DNA from: CAYJFX01 sp964370315
Lineage (GTDB): Bacteria > Spirochaetota > Spirochaetia > Treponematales > Treponemataceae
Assembly (NCBI GenBank): GCA_964370315.1
Contig: CAYJIS010000008.1
Span: forward strand, 1-56,592
Length of the DNA: 56,592 nt
Direction: 5' to 3'
Positions 18,061-26,132 of this stretch are shown in pieces. The translations under genes were made by a program, and so were the position numbers. Positions within the stretch are counted from its first letter, which is position 1. Every line of letters starts with the position of its first letter. The notes under the pieces were generated by a model, which saw nothing but the letters and a program-made list of their open reading frames with translations, had not been told where the DNA came from and made no database searches.

Positions 18061-18761
18061 CAATTAGTATGTACCGCCAATGGCAGAAATTTATAATTAT
18101 TAAAAAGTGTCTTTTGCACTTCAAAAAATTCAATATTAAATCTATCTTGTTCACCCGGAAATGAAACAATTGCCATACTTGGAGGCAAAGAAGATCTTGA
18201 TCTATAACAACTACCAGGGTTTAGTAACAATGTACCGCCAGACTCTTCCCAATGGGTACAATGAGTGTGCCCGAAAAAAGCCAAATCTGCATCTACTGAA
18301 TGTGCAGCTGCAAGAAACGTATCCATACCCATATCTACACGGTAATGATCACCGTGAGCTACAAAAACAGTTCTTCCTGCAATTTCACAGGAGATTTTTG
18401 CAGCAACTGAATATTTCGAATAGACATCTTGTATATCATTGTCATCACTTTCAAGCCTCACAGGATATTCGTTTGAATCACAATTTCCCTTTACCGCAAG
18501 AATAACAGAAGGTAATGCTGCTTTCATTTTTTCATCATGAATTGAATCTTCTATGTAAGCAACTAAATCATAAAACCCATCACCACAAAAAATAAGGGCA
18601 TCAACTTCGTTTCCGAAATTTAGTATTATATCTTTTAAAACATCATAATTTCCATGGCTATCACCAAACACAAGAATTCTTGCATTTTCTCTTGCGCTAA
18701 GAACAGCTATAGCATCTTGAGAACCAATAATTCCTGTATTTTGTTGAACTAACGAGTTCAT
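18060..18761 (-). CDS. YfcE/MJ0936-type metallophosphoesterase
   Basis: 233 residues. All calcineurin-like phosphoesterase motifs are present: FGDSHGN, FCGDG, VKGNCD, VFVAHGD, FFGHTH and LNPGSC, giving the usual dinuclear metal site. Family members hydrolyse simple phosphodiesters; the true substrate cannot be read from sequence. The frame extends about 25 residues before the core (MNSLVQQNTGIIGSQDAI), and an AGGAG site supports that start. The GNCD loop is followed by a longer insertion than in YfcE. It is a single-gene unit bounded by its own terminator. Confidence 0.88.
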   Translation of the reverse strand: MNSLVQQNTGIIGSQDAIAVLSARENARILVFGDSHGNYDVLKDIILNFGNEVDALIFCGDGFYDLVAYIEDSIHDEKMKAALPSVILAVKGNCDSNEYPVRLESDDNDIQDVYSKYSVAAKISCEIAGRTVFVAHGDHYRVDMGMDTFLAAAHSVDADLAFFGHTHCTHWEESGGTLLLNPGSCYRSRSSLPPSMAIVSFPGEQDRFNIEFFEVQKTLFNNYKFLPLAVHTN

Positions 18762-18811
18762 GATTTACTCCTACTCTAAGGTATATTAAAACCTATGGAT
18801 ATATGTTCTTT

Positions 18812-19615
18812 TTAATCATTAAGTTCTTGTTGTGTTAAAACATAATGATTTTGGGCTCTTAACCCTGTCTGTGGGTCCACAAATACAAAAAAATTATACG
18901 AGGTAGTCTTTTTGTATTCTGTTCGTAAGGCAGGGATAAAAAGCCCCGTCTCATCGATTCCATTCCAATCAAAACTTGCATTTATAAGCGGCGATATTAT
19001 ATCAAATACATTTGCGGGAAAACTTAAATCAAGTTCCCCTAGATGCTCAAATCGATTATCTTGTGCCGCTTGATCCATACTATAATCGATTACTAGTGTT
19101 GAGCCAGCTTCGGTGCCTAGAATATCATCTTGCGAAAACACAGAGAATATTACTGCATCATAACCTGAATCTTGTATTTCTGCTAGCGCATAATGAGTTC
19201 CCTCTGGTGCACCTAACGTAACTACTGCTGCAACCTTGGTAATATCAACTTCGCCAGTTAACTCCAATAATTCTGCTTCAATATTGTCAGTTAATAAGCT
19301 TATTCTTTCGTAACCATATGCATCAAAATCATCTGGATACACAAAAGGAATAATTATTCCTCCATTTTCTGCTAATCCATATTCAGCGCTAAGTTGATTA
19401 AGAAGTTCTTCTTTTGACTCACCTTCATTGTATCCATAACCAAACAAAACAACAACAAACTCATTATTTTCTTCAGTAACACTTTCTAGGGTTGGCAACA
19501 CCAATTCTGGTGCATCTTTATTTTCATTTTTTTGCACCTCGCCACTTTCGCTACAGCTAGTTACTATAAAAAAACTACATAGTAGTGTTACAAAAAAAAC
19601 CTTACGTAATACCAT
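18812..19615 (-). CDS. Lipoprotein with possible periplasmic-binding-protein-like fold
   Basis: About 267 residues from ATG 19615 (MVLRKVFFVTLLCSFFIVTSC); an in-frame ATG at 19678 would add a non-signal-like extension and lies upstream of the promoter. The lipobox VTSC is followed by an acidic spacer. The mature part alternates strands and helices (EFVVVLFGYGYNEG, VAAVVTLGAPEGTHYALAEI, DAVIFSVFSQDD), suggesting a type I binding-protein fold, but no family was securely recognised. The -10 box ends 6 nt before the ATG, so the mRNA is predicted to be leaderless. It diverges from the Na/Pi cotransporter; a link to phosphate is speculative. Confidence 0.65.
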   Translation of the reverse strand: MVLRKVFFVTLLCSFFIVTSCSESGEVQKNENKDAPELVLPTLESVTEENNEFVVVLFGYGYNEGESKEELLNQLSAEYGLAENGGIIIPFVYPDDFDAYGYERISLLTDNIEAELLELTGEVDITKVAAVVTLGAPEGTHYALAEIQDSGYDAVIFSVFSQDDILGTEAGSTLVIDYSMDQAAQDNRFEHLGELDLSFPANVFDIISPLINASFDWNGIDETGLFIPALRTEYKKTTSYNFFVFVDPQTGLRAQNHYVLTQQELND

Positions 19616-19706
19616 TTTTTTATTGTACCAAAAAATAAAGAAAGTGAAAAGTCTTTTTTTGCTTTTTTTAGCTTGCAAAGCTGTTTTTTTTATGGTATTG
19701 TGAAGT
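19616..19706. promoter_or_regulatory. Divergent pair of leaderless promoters
   Basis: Minus strand: TTTTCA (19645-19650), 17 bp, TACAAT (19622-19627), then 6 nt to ATG 19615. Plus strand: TTGCAA (19673-19678), 17 bp, TATTGT (19696-19701), then 5 nt to GTG 19707. Neither gene has a Shine-Dalgarno sequence. The 91-bp region contains nothing else. Confidence 0.65.
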
Positions 19707-21371
19707 GTGAATATTGTATTAATTATTTTCCAATTAATTGGAAGTTTAGGTCTTTTACTCTATGGTATGAATATGCTCAGCGACGGCATACATAAAAGCG
19801 CTGGAAAAACTCTTAGTAGCATACTAGGGTTTATGACAAACAATCGCTTTATCGCTGTTTTTACTGGTTTGTTTATTACTATGATTGTACAGTCCTCGAG
19901 TGCAACAACAGTAATGGTTGTTTCATTTGTAAATGCAGGAATAATAAGTCTTTCTCAATCTGTTGGTGTAATTTTTGGAGCAAACATAGGTACTACAGTA
20001 ACAGCATGGATTGTAGCTATAATAGGCTTTAAGTTTAAGATTTCCTTGTTTGCAATTCCAATCTTTGGAATTGGATTTCTTCTTACCCGATTAAAAAAAA
20101 TAAAAAATGAAAGCATTGGCGAAACGCTAATGGGTTTCGGTCTTTTATTTTTAGGCCTTGATTTATTGTCAGGTGCAATTCCTTCCTTTGGTGCTGAAAG
20201 TATTGCATTTTTATCTGACTTGCAAGACAATGGGGCACTCAGTCTCTTTTTTGGTGTCATTGCAGGTATTCTCGTTACTATATTACTACACTCCTCCAGT
20301 GCATCAACAGCAGTTATATTAACGATGGCAGCTGGGGGTCTTTTAAACTGGGAATTTTCTGCAACTATGATTCTAGGAAGTAATATTGGTACAACAATAG
20401 ATGCCGTACTGGCTTCTATTGGAACAAAGGTTAATGCCCGAAGAGCAGCTTTAATCCACGTACTATTTAATATTACAGGTACACTGCTAGCATTACTATT
20501 ACTAAACCCACTTTTACTTTTAGTTGATAGCCTTATACCAGGAGATGTATACGATTCACTTCCTTCGCATATAGCAATGTTACACACCGTTTTCAATGTG
20601 CTCAATACCGTAATCTTCTTACCATTTACAAACCAACTTGCACTTCTCACTAAGAAAGTAATAAGAAACAAAGAAAATGATGCTCCAGATCAATACTCAT
20701 TTCCTTTTATCGGGTCTGGAACCAAGGATTCTGTAGAACTCCATTTAGTACAAGTCCAATCGGAAATTGTACAAATGACTCAAATTGCAAATGATATGTT
20801 TGCACGTGTAAAAAAAGGCTTTGTTGATAGAAACGAACAGTTTATCTCAAAAAACTTTGAGTTTATTAAAGGAAGAGAAGATTATGCAGATCAAATGCAA
20901 GAAGAGCTTTCTAACTATCTAACAAAATGCACCTATTTATCAACTACAGACTCTCAAAAAGAAACTATTCTTTCTTTAAGCAGGATAATTGACGAAATCG
21001 AAGTACTAACTGATCAATGTTATAGCTTAATGATCTTGCTCAAAAAAAGTATTGAAAAAAAGATGAAATTCAAAAAGGGTGATATTGATAAAATTGAACC
21101 GTATGTAAACTTAGTACAACTTCTATTAGACTTTGTAAACGCCCACTTAAATGAACCCTTAACACAAGAAGAAATGGCCGAAGCTCAAGAAATTGAAAAT
21201 CAAATAGATGACCTTCGTACAAAGCTTAAAAAAACAGCACGAAAGAGACTAGAAGAAGGCGCAGATGTAAAATCAGAACTTTTATATATAGATATGATTC
21301 GATCTATAGAAAAAATTGGTGACCATGCATTTGCAATAACTGAAAATCTTTTTACTATTGAAAAGTCATAA
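19707..21371 (+). CDS. Na/Pi cotransporter family protein with PhoU-like C-terminal domain
   Basis: 554 residues. Two inverted-repeat transporter halves carry IVQSSSATTVMVV with GANIGTTVTAW, and LHSSSASTAVILT with GSNIGTTIDAV, the paired QSSS/GANIGTT signatures of the NptA/PNaS family. About eight membrane segments fill residues 1-310. The last 220 residues are helical and PhoU-like (IDEIEVLTDQCYSLMILLKK, DMIRSIEKIGDHAFAITENL). It takes up or exports phosphate coupled to sodium. It starts at GTG with no Shine-Dalgarno sequence; promoter spacing predicts a leaderless mRNA. Confidence 0.9.
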   Translation: MNIVLIIFQLIGSLGLLLYGMNMLSDGIHKSAGKTLSSILGFMTNNRFIAVFTGLFITMIVQSSSATTVMVVSFVNAGIISLSQSVGVIFGANIGTTVTAWIVAIIGFKFKISLFAIPIFGIGFLLTRLKKIKNESIGETLMGFGLLFLGLDLLSGAIPSFGAESIAFLSDLQDNGALSLFFGVIAGILVTILLHSSSASTAVILTMAAGGLLNWEFSATMILGSNIGTTIDAVLASIGTKVNARRAALIHVLFNITGTLLALLLLNPLLLLVDSLIPGDVYDSLPSHIAMLHTVFNVLNTVIFLPFTNQLALLTKKVIRNKENDAPDQYSFPFIGSGTKDSVELHLVQVQSEIVQMTQIANDMFARVKKGFVDRNEQFISKNFEFIKGREDYADQMQEELSNYLTKCTYLSTTDSQKETILSLSRIIDEIEVLTDQCYSLMILLKKSIEKKMKFKKGDIDKIEPYVNLVQLLLDFVNAHLNEPLTQEEMAEAQEIENQIDDLRTKLKKTARKRLEEGADVKSELLYIDMIRSIEKIGDHAFAITENLFTIEKS

Positions 21372-21372
21372 A

Positions 21373-21413
21373 AAAAAGCGTTACTTATTATAATGCAATA
21401 AGTAACGCTTTTT
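21373..21413. terminator. Bidirectional terminator between Na/Pi gene and MBL hydrolase gene
   Basis: A 17-bp perfect stem (AAAAAGCGTTACTTATT and its complement) with a 7-nt loop ends in A/T runs on both strands, serving both convergent genes. Confidence 0.9.
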
Positions 21414-21430
21414 AATTAATCACAAATATT

Positions 21431-22093
21431 TTATATAACCATATCCTTTTCAGCGTCAATAGTGGTCGACCCTTCATGCCCGGAAAATACAATAGTTTCT
21501 ACTGGAAGTTTAAAAAGCCTTTGTAAGCTTTGTTTTATTTTTTCGTAACTTCCACCAACTAAATCTGTTCTACCATATGACCTAAAAAACAATGTGTCTC
21601 CTGATAGTAAGATTTTTTCGTTTTCGTTATATAAACAAATTGAACCTTCTGTATGTCCTGGTGTATGTAGTACAACCCAGTCGCTTGCAAATTCAAGCAC
21701 TTTGTTATCTTCTAAATACAGCTCACATTCAGGCAATTTATCATGTGTAAAAAAATCTCCTGCTTGGTAGCCAATACTTGAAAAAATTTTTCGGTGAGTA
21801 TCATACCCCTTACTACCTATATAATCATTATCATCTTTGTGGATGCATATTTTTGCATTCGGATACATCTCTTTAAGACTCGCCAACCCACCGACATGAT
21901 CAAAATGTCCGTGGGTAAGAACTATAGCCACAAGATTAGCATTTAACTTTTTTAACTCATCAGAAATAACACTAGCATCACCACCTGGATCGACAACAAA
22001 AACAGTATTCGATTTCTCTGTATCATTTGAACTACAGGGAACTATGTATGTATTTGCTCCAAGCGGTCCTGTTTGTAGGCATACAATATTCAT
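21431..22093 (-). CDS. Metallo-beta-lactamase-fold hydrolase (glyoxalase II-like)
   Basis: 220 residues. The metal-binding motif THGHFDH is in IVLTHGHFDHVGGLASL, with further ligands in LHTPGHTEGSICLY, LLSGDTLFFRSYGRTD and VFSGHEGSTT. The length and the GDTLFxxxxGRTD pattern place it with the short YcbL-type glyoxalase II-like enzymes, usually thioester hydrolases. The start overlaps none of its neighbours; it lies 5 bp after the DbpA-like gene, so the two are co-transcribed. Confidence 0.88.
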   Translation of the reverse strand: MNIVCLQTGPLGANTYIVPCSSNDTEKSNTVFVVDPGGDASVISDELKKLNANLVAIVLTHGHFDHVGGLASLKEMYPNAKICIHKDDNDYIGSKGYDTHRKIFSSIGYQAGDFFTHDKLPECELYLEDNKVLEFASDWVVLHTPGHTEGSICLYNENEKILLSGDTLFFRSYGRTDLVGGSYEKIKQSLQRLFKLPVETIVFSGHEGSTTIDAEKDMVI

Positions 22094-22098
22094 AAAGC

Positions 22099-22761
22099 TT
22101 ACTCTTGTGATGCTGAATCATCTCGGCTTATATCGCCGCTTTCTTCAGTGCGTTCTTTTTTATGAGCGTAACTAACTGCTAGCTTTCTATTCCGATAATC
22201 ACTACCATTTAATAATGAAATAATGCTATCTGCATCTTCAATATATACTTGAACAAAAGAGTAGTTGTCGAGTACTTTTATCTCACCGATTCTATCTCTA
22301 TCAATTGAAGCTCTTTGTGTAATTAGGCCTATAACATCTCTTGCATAAACACCACGATTACGTCCCATTCCAATAAAAATTGTTACAGCCTTATCTTCAT
22401 CAATTGTTATTCTAGGATTATTTGATGGCTCTCTTTCTGTACGAGTAGAAGCAGACCTATCAAATCTTGAACGTGAAAAATTTTCCGTCTGTGAATCTCG
22501 GCGAGAACTGCTATCAAACCTACCTTGTCGATTTGAAGATTTTCTAAAATTTTTTGACAACGAAAATCCACTGCTAGCCATTTCTTTTGCTAAAAAAGCT
22601 CCAACATAGGTACGTAGTGTAAAAGGAACATATTTTTTAAAAAGCTTTTTATATTCACTTATAACAATAGGATCTTCTTCAGTCTTTACTCTTTCTACGG
22701 CTTGCTCTAATATAGCCTTAAATTGTTCCTCTAAAATGGAACTGTCTTTTTGCATCGACAT
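22099..22761 (-). CDS. Stand-alone DbpA-type RNA-binding domain protein
   Basis: 220 residues with three parts: a helical N-terminus (residues 1-70, EEQFKAILEQAVERVKTEED), a disordered basic Ser/Arg-rich linker (RKSSNRQGRFDSSSRRD and similar to about residue 115), and a DbpA-type RRM-like domain (TIFIGMGRNRGVYARDVIGL, FVQVYIEDADSIISLL, KLAVSYAHK). That domain normally sits at the C-terminus of a DEAD-box helicase and binds 23S rRNA; no helicase domain is present here. A role in ribosome assembly or RNA chaperoning is inference. It is transcribed after the GNAT gene and before the MBL hydrolase gene. Confidence 0.75.
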   Translation of the reverse strand: MSMQKDSSILEEQFKAILEQAVERVKTEEDPIVISEYKKLFKKYVPFTLRTYVGAFLAKEMASSGFSLSKNFRKSSNRQGRFDSSSRRDSQTENFSRSRFDRSASTRTEREPSNNPRITIDEDKAVTIFIGMGRNRGVYARDVIGLITQRASIDRDRIGEIKVLDNYSFVQVYIEDADSIISLLNGSDYRNRKLAVSYAHKKERTEESGDISRDDSASQE

Positions 22762-22778
22762 GCACTTCCTCCAAAAAC

Positions 22779-23708
22779 TTAAATTGTTTCTTTTAGGTCT
22801 ACCATAAAACCAATAGGGGTTTTTTCAAACCCACTACGGAGTAGTACCTTTGTAAATGTTTCGGGGATGAATATTTCGGGTATTAAAACCCAACGATAAT
22901 TACGTTTATTTAATTCCTGTAAACAATACAAAAATAGTTCTTTTCCTATTCCTAAGCCTCTCCAAGCCGGTAAAATAAAAAAAAATGTAACTATTACTGC
23001 ATTTTTTGCAGGTTCAGCAACTGGTAAAACAGAAAGAACACCGGAGAAATCACCGGCAATATTTGTACAACACATTGTAATATGCTGCTCTGTTTTTAAG
23101 TCAAGCTTATGTTTCGCATATAATGCCTTTGCAATTACACTAAACTCTTGCGGAAATGACTGTTCAAGATCCTGTATTGCCATGCTTTCAGCTTGTAAAA
23201 CATGTTCCATATCTAACATTTCTTCATATTCGCGAAAAGTAAAATCGTCAAAAATAAGATTTTCAGTTTCTTCTGGCTCACCTTCAATCCTTTCCAAACC
23301 CCAAAAATCCCTTAAAACATTATACCATTGAACAATTCTTTCTTTAAGTACTCGTTGCTTAAACGCAAACCATTGTTTTTCTGCTTCAGGGTATTCCTTA
23401 AGTATATTTTTAAAATTTCGGAAAACCCCTTTGCCTGCAAAAAGGACCTCATGAAGAGCCTCTTTTGCTAGCGGTAAATGAAGCGAACTAACAAAATGTT
23501 CCATCACCTTAAAGCCGTCAATAGAAGTCCACTCAGGGATTCTAATATAACGGTCGGTAGCATCATTGACTTTGATATCTAACTTGACCACACATCGCAT
23601 CTGGCAATCAAACACATTATCTTCATGTTGATTCTCCATTGCAAAAATGAGACCATTAATTACATCATCACTAAGATCAAATTGCATACCTAGTTGGTAG
23701 TGTATCAC
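22779..23708 (-). CDS. GNAT-family acetyltransferase with N-terminal extension
   Basis: 309 residues. The acetyl-CoA-binding GNAT signature is in VTFFFILPAWRGLGIGKELF, with the following helix and strand (LQELNKRNYRWVLIPEIF) and a C-terminal substrate strand. The first 170 residues, rich in Glu, Trp and Phe, are not recognisable. The substrate is unknown. The frame opens at GTG 23708; ATG 23687 (MQFDLSDDVING) is an alternative. Neither has a good Shine-Dalgarno sequence. It is followed after 17 bp by the DbpA-like gene. Confidence 0.7.
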   Translation of the reverse strand: MIHYQLGMQFDLSDDVINGLIFAMENQHEDNVFDCQMRCVVKLDIKVNDATDRYIRIPEWTSIDGFKVMEHFVSSLHLPLAKEALHEVLFAGKGVFRNFKNILKEYPEAEKQWFAFKQRVLKERIVQWYNVLRDFWGLERIEGEPEETENLIFDDFTFREYEEMLDMEHVLQAESMAIQDLEQSFPQEFSVIAKALYAKHKLDLKTEQHITMCCTNIAGDFSGVLSVLPVAEPAKNAVIVTFFFILPAWRGLGIGKELFLYCLQELNKRNYRWVLIPEIFIPETFTKVLLRSGFEKTPIGFMVDLKETI

Positions 23709-23796
23709 AAATAAATAATATATGCAATGATAATATACATCTTTTTAATTTATGATGTAAGTGGTTTTTTATGTAAAATTATATTTTCCATACAGC

Positions 23797-23831
23797 TTGA
23801 CAAGCACATTCTCTGTGATATAATTAGAGAA
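23797..23831 (+). promoter_or_regulatory. cysK promoter with inverted repeat around the -10 box
   Basis: TTGACA (23797-23802), 16 bp, TATAAT (23819-23824): nearly full consensus. TTCTCT (23809-23814) and AGAGAA (23826-23831) form a dyad centred on the -10 box, a position suited to a repressor. Confidence 0.65.
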
Positions 23832-23853
23832 ACGTAATAAGTGAGGTACACCA

Positions 23854-24780
23854 ATGAAGCCAGTTTCAAGTATGTATGAGTTGATAGGTAAAACACCCAT
23901 TATAGAACTCAAAAATATAAAGAGAATATTACACTTACAAGCAAATATTTTTGCTAAACTAGAATACTACAACCCATCAGGCAGCGTAAAAGACAGGGCT
24001 GCGTATTATATGATAAAAGATGCCGAAGAAAACAAACGTATAACAAAAGATACTGTTATTATTGAGCCAACAAGCGGCAACACCGGCATTGGCCTTGCTG
24101 CACTGGCTGCTAGCAAAGGGTATAAGATTATTCTAACCATGAGTGAAAGCATGAGTATTGAAAGACAAAAACTTTTAAAAGCTTATGGTGCAGAAGTAGT
24201 TCTTACTGAAGCTGCAAAGGGTGTACAAGGAGCCATTGATAAAGCAGAAGAACTTGTAAAAAACACCCCAAATGCATTTATGCCAAGTCAATTTACAAAT
24301 TCTGCAAATGTTCAATCTCATATAGAAACTACTGGTCCAGAAATCTGGAATGCAATGGAAGGTAATATTGATATATTTATAGCCGGAATTGGAACAGGAG
24401 GAACCATTAGTGGAACTGGCCAATTTTTAAAATCTAAAAAGGAGTCAATAAAAATCTTCGGTGTAGAACCTGAAAAATCACCCTTTTTAAGCAAAGGTGA
24501 AAAAGGCCCTCATGCAATCCAAGGAATCGGTGCCGGTTTTTGCCCTGAGATATTACAAAAAGATGTTTGCGATGCTTTTTTACGTTCCAGCGATGAAGAC
24601 GCAATGATTAGTTCGCGCATGGTTGCGATGAATGAAGGTATATTGGTTGGCATATCATCTGGTGCTGCATTACATTGTGCAATAGAATTAGCAAAAAAAA
24701 CAGATTATTCAGATAAGAATATTGTTGTGATTTTTCCAGACACTGGTGAAAGATATTTATCAACGTCATTGTTTTTATAA
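23854..24780 (+). CDS. cysK: Cysteine synthase (O-acetylserine sulfhydrylase)
   Basis: 308 residues, standard size. The PLP Lys is in NPSGSVKDRAAYYMI, the substrate loop is PTSGNTGIGLAA, and the phosphate loop is AGIGTGGTISGTGQFL; GISSGAALHCAIELA closes the active site. It makes cysteine from O-acetylserine and sulfide. The RBS is GTGAGG. cysE begins 26 bp downstream, so the two form a minimal cysteine operon; no sulfate-reduction genes are visible nearby, implying use of sulfide or another reduced sulfur source (inference). Confidence 0.96.
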   Translation: MKPVSSMYELIGKTPIIELKNIKRILHLQANIFAKLEYYNPSGSVKDRAAYYMIKDAEENKRITKDTVIIEPTSGNTGIGLAALAASKGYKIILTMSESMSIERQKLLKAYGAEVVLTEAAKGVQGAIDKAEELVKNTPNAFMPSQFTNSANVQSHIETTGPEIWNAMEGNIDIFIAGIGTGGTISGTGQFLKSKKESIKIFGVEPEKSPFLSKGEKGPHAIQGIGAGFCPEILQKDVCDAFLRSSDEDAMISSRMVAMNEGILVGISSGAALHCAIELAKKTDYSDKNIVVIFPDTGERYLSTSLFL

Positions 24781-24806
24781 AACAAAATCTACTTTAAGGA
24801 CATACT

Positions 24807-25535
24807 ATGACATTTCCAAATAGCACTATTGTAATAAATCTAACACGAAACTTTAAATCAGAGTTATTTCCAAACCACTTTGGTCCAAAAAAATATTCCT
24901 TAGATTTTCTTAAACAAAAAATGCTTGAACAAATTAAAATTGCAGTTGGAGATACAGGACCAACATGCAAGGCAAGTGCTGTCACCCAAGAATTTTTTTC
25001 TCAATTTGAGCAAGTAAAAGAAAAACTTCTGCTAGATGCAAAGGCCGGTTTTGATGGTGATCCAGCAGCTTACAGTGTCGACGAAGTAATTATTTCATAT
25101 CCTGGATTTTATGCTATATACATTTATCGACTTGCCCATATCCTGCATAAAGAGGGTATCCCTTTCATTCCGAGAATTATGAGCGAATATGCACATTCAA
25201 GAACTGGTATTGACATCAATCCTGGTGCTTCTATCGGGGATAGCTTTTTTATAGACCACGGAACAGGGGTTGTTATAGGTGAAACATGCGTAATAGGCAA
25301 CAACGTTAAAATATATCAAGGGGTAACGCTAGGAGCACTGTCTACAAAAGGAGGGCAAAAGTTAAAAAACATTCAGCGCCATCCTACAATATTGGACAAT
25401 GTTACAATATACGCAGGAGCCACAATTTTAGGTGGTGACACAACTATTGGAGAAAATGCCGTAATTGGCGGAAATGCATTTGTAACTAAGTCTGTGGGCA
25501 AAGGAGAAAAATTTTCTATGAATGATTGCCCATAA
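24807..25535 (+). CDS. cysE: Serine O-acetyltransferase
   Basis: 242 residues. A helical N-terminal domain precedes a left-handed beta-helix of hexapeptide repeats. Catalytic Asp/His appear in FFIDHGTGVVIGET, and the acetyl-CoA loop in GVTLGALSTKGGQ. It makes O-acetylserine for CysK. It ends at DNDCP-like FSMNDCP, shorter than the roughly 300-residue EpsC enzymes, and lacks the usual C-terminal Ile that docks into CysK, so complex formation with CysK is uncertain. Its stop lies 1 bp from the stop of the convergent XRE-cupin gene. Confidence 0.92.
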   Translation: MTFPNSTIVINLTRNFKSELFPNHFGPKKYSLDFLKQKMLEQIKIAVGDTGPTCKASAVTQEFFSQFEQVKEKLLLDAKAGFDGDPAAYSVDEVIISYPGFYAIYIYRLAHILHKEGIPFIPRIMSEYAHSRTGIDINPGASIGDSFFIDHGTGVVIGETCVIGNNVKIYQGVTLGALSTKGGQKLKNIQRHPTILDNVTIYAGATILGGDTTIGENAVIGGNAFVTKSVGKGEKFSMNDCP

Positions 25536-25536
25536 A

Positions 25537-26130
25537 CTATTCTACAAAACGTTGTGGCGGATTTAGTACCCATAATGCTTTTAAAGATTTAGTTTTTGAA
25601 GCATTTTCTAGTGTATGTGGTGCAGAAGAAGAAAAGGATAAGCTATCACCTTCTTCTAGCTCATATTCTTCATTTTCATATTTAAATAAAGCTTTTCCCT
25701 CTATAATAAAACCCATTTCTTGGCCTAAATGTCCATATGAACCATGATTAGTTCTATCACCAGGGGGAATAGTTATACTATAGAACTCCATGTTATATGA
25801 TCCATTTTTTTCAACCGGATGAGCAAGCTCTTCATACACAACCTTACTTTCTGTTCTTTTTCTTCTTTCTGAAGTGCGTACAATTTTTATAGGTCGCGTA
25901 CGTCTAAATTCTTCAAACAAAAACTCAGGATTAATATCTAAAACATCAGCAAGAGTTAAAAGTGTATCAATTGCAGGCGAAACCCTATTTCGTTCAATTT
26001 GAGATACAAGACTTTCACTTACTCCCGCTTTAATGGCAACAGTCTTTAATGTATAGCCCCTTTTTTCACGAACCATACGAAGTTTTTCGCCAAAACGGTA
26101 TGGTGTTTTCTTTGCATTACCTTCGCTCAT
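25537..26130 (-). CDS. XRE-family regulator with C-terminal cupin domain
   Basis: 197 residues. The N-terminus is a Cro/C1-type helix-turn-helix (LRMVREKRGYTLKTVAIKAG, then VSESLVSQIERNRVSPAI). Residues about 110-190 form a cupin barrel (PPGDRTNHGSYGHLGQEMGF, EEGDSLSFSSSAPHTLENAS). Such regulators sense small metabolites through the cupin. It starts with a strong AAGGAAGGA site 3 bp after the preceding gene's stop, so it is co-transcribed with the unknown 372-residue protein. It converges on cysE; control of cysK-cysE is possible but untested. Confidence 0.88.
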   Translation of the reverse strand: MSEGNAKKTPYRFGEKLRMVREKRGYTLKTVAIKAGVSESLVSQIERNRVSPAIDTLLTLADVLDINPEFLFEEFRRTRPIKIVRTSERRKRTESKVVYEELAHPVEKNGSYNMEFYSITIPPGDRTNHGSYGHLGQEMGFIIEGKALFKYENEEYELEEGDSLSFSSSAPHTLENASKTKSLKALWVLNPPQRFVE

Positions 26131-26132
26131 AT

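Noticed and set aside
19955..20671. 238-residue minus-strand ORF inside the Na/Pi cotransporter gene
   Set aside because: It is a shadow of a highly hydrophobic membrane-protein gene, with no ribosome site or family resemblance.
23687..23708. Leaderless start for the GNAT gene at GTG 23708
   Set aside because: A TATTAT lies 6 nt upstream, but there is no acceptable -35 or extended -10 in this very AT-rich stretch, and an internal ATG (23687) is possible; not counted with the stronger cases.
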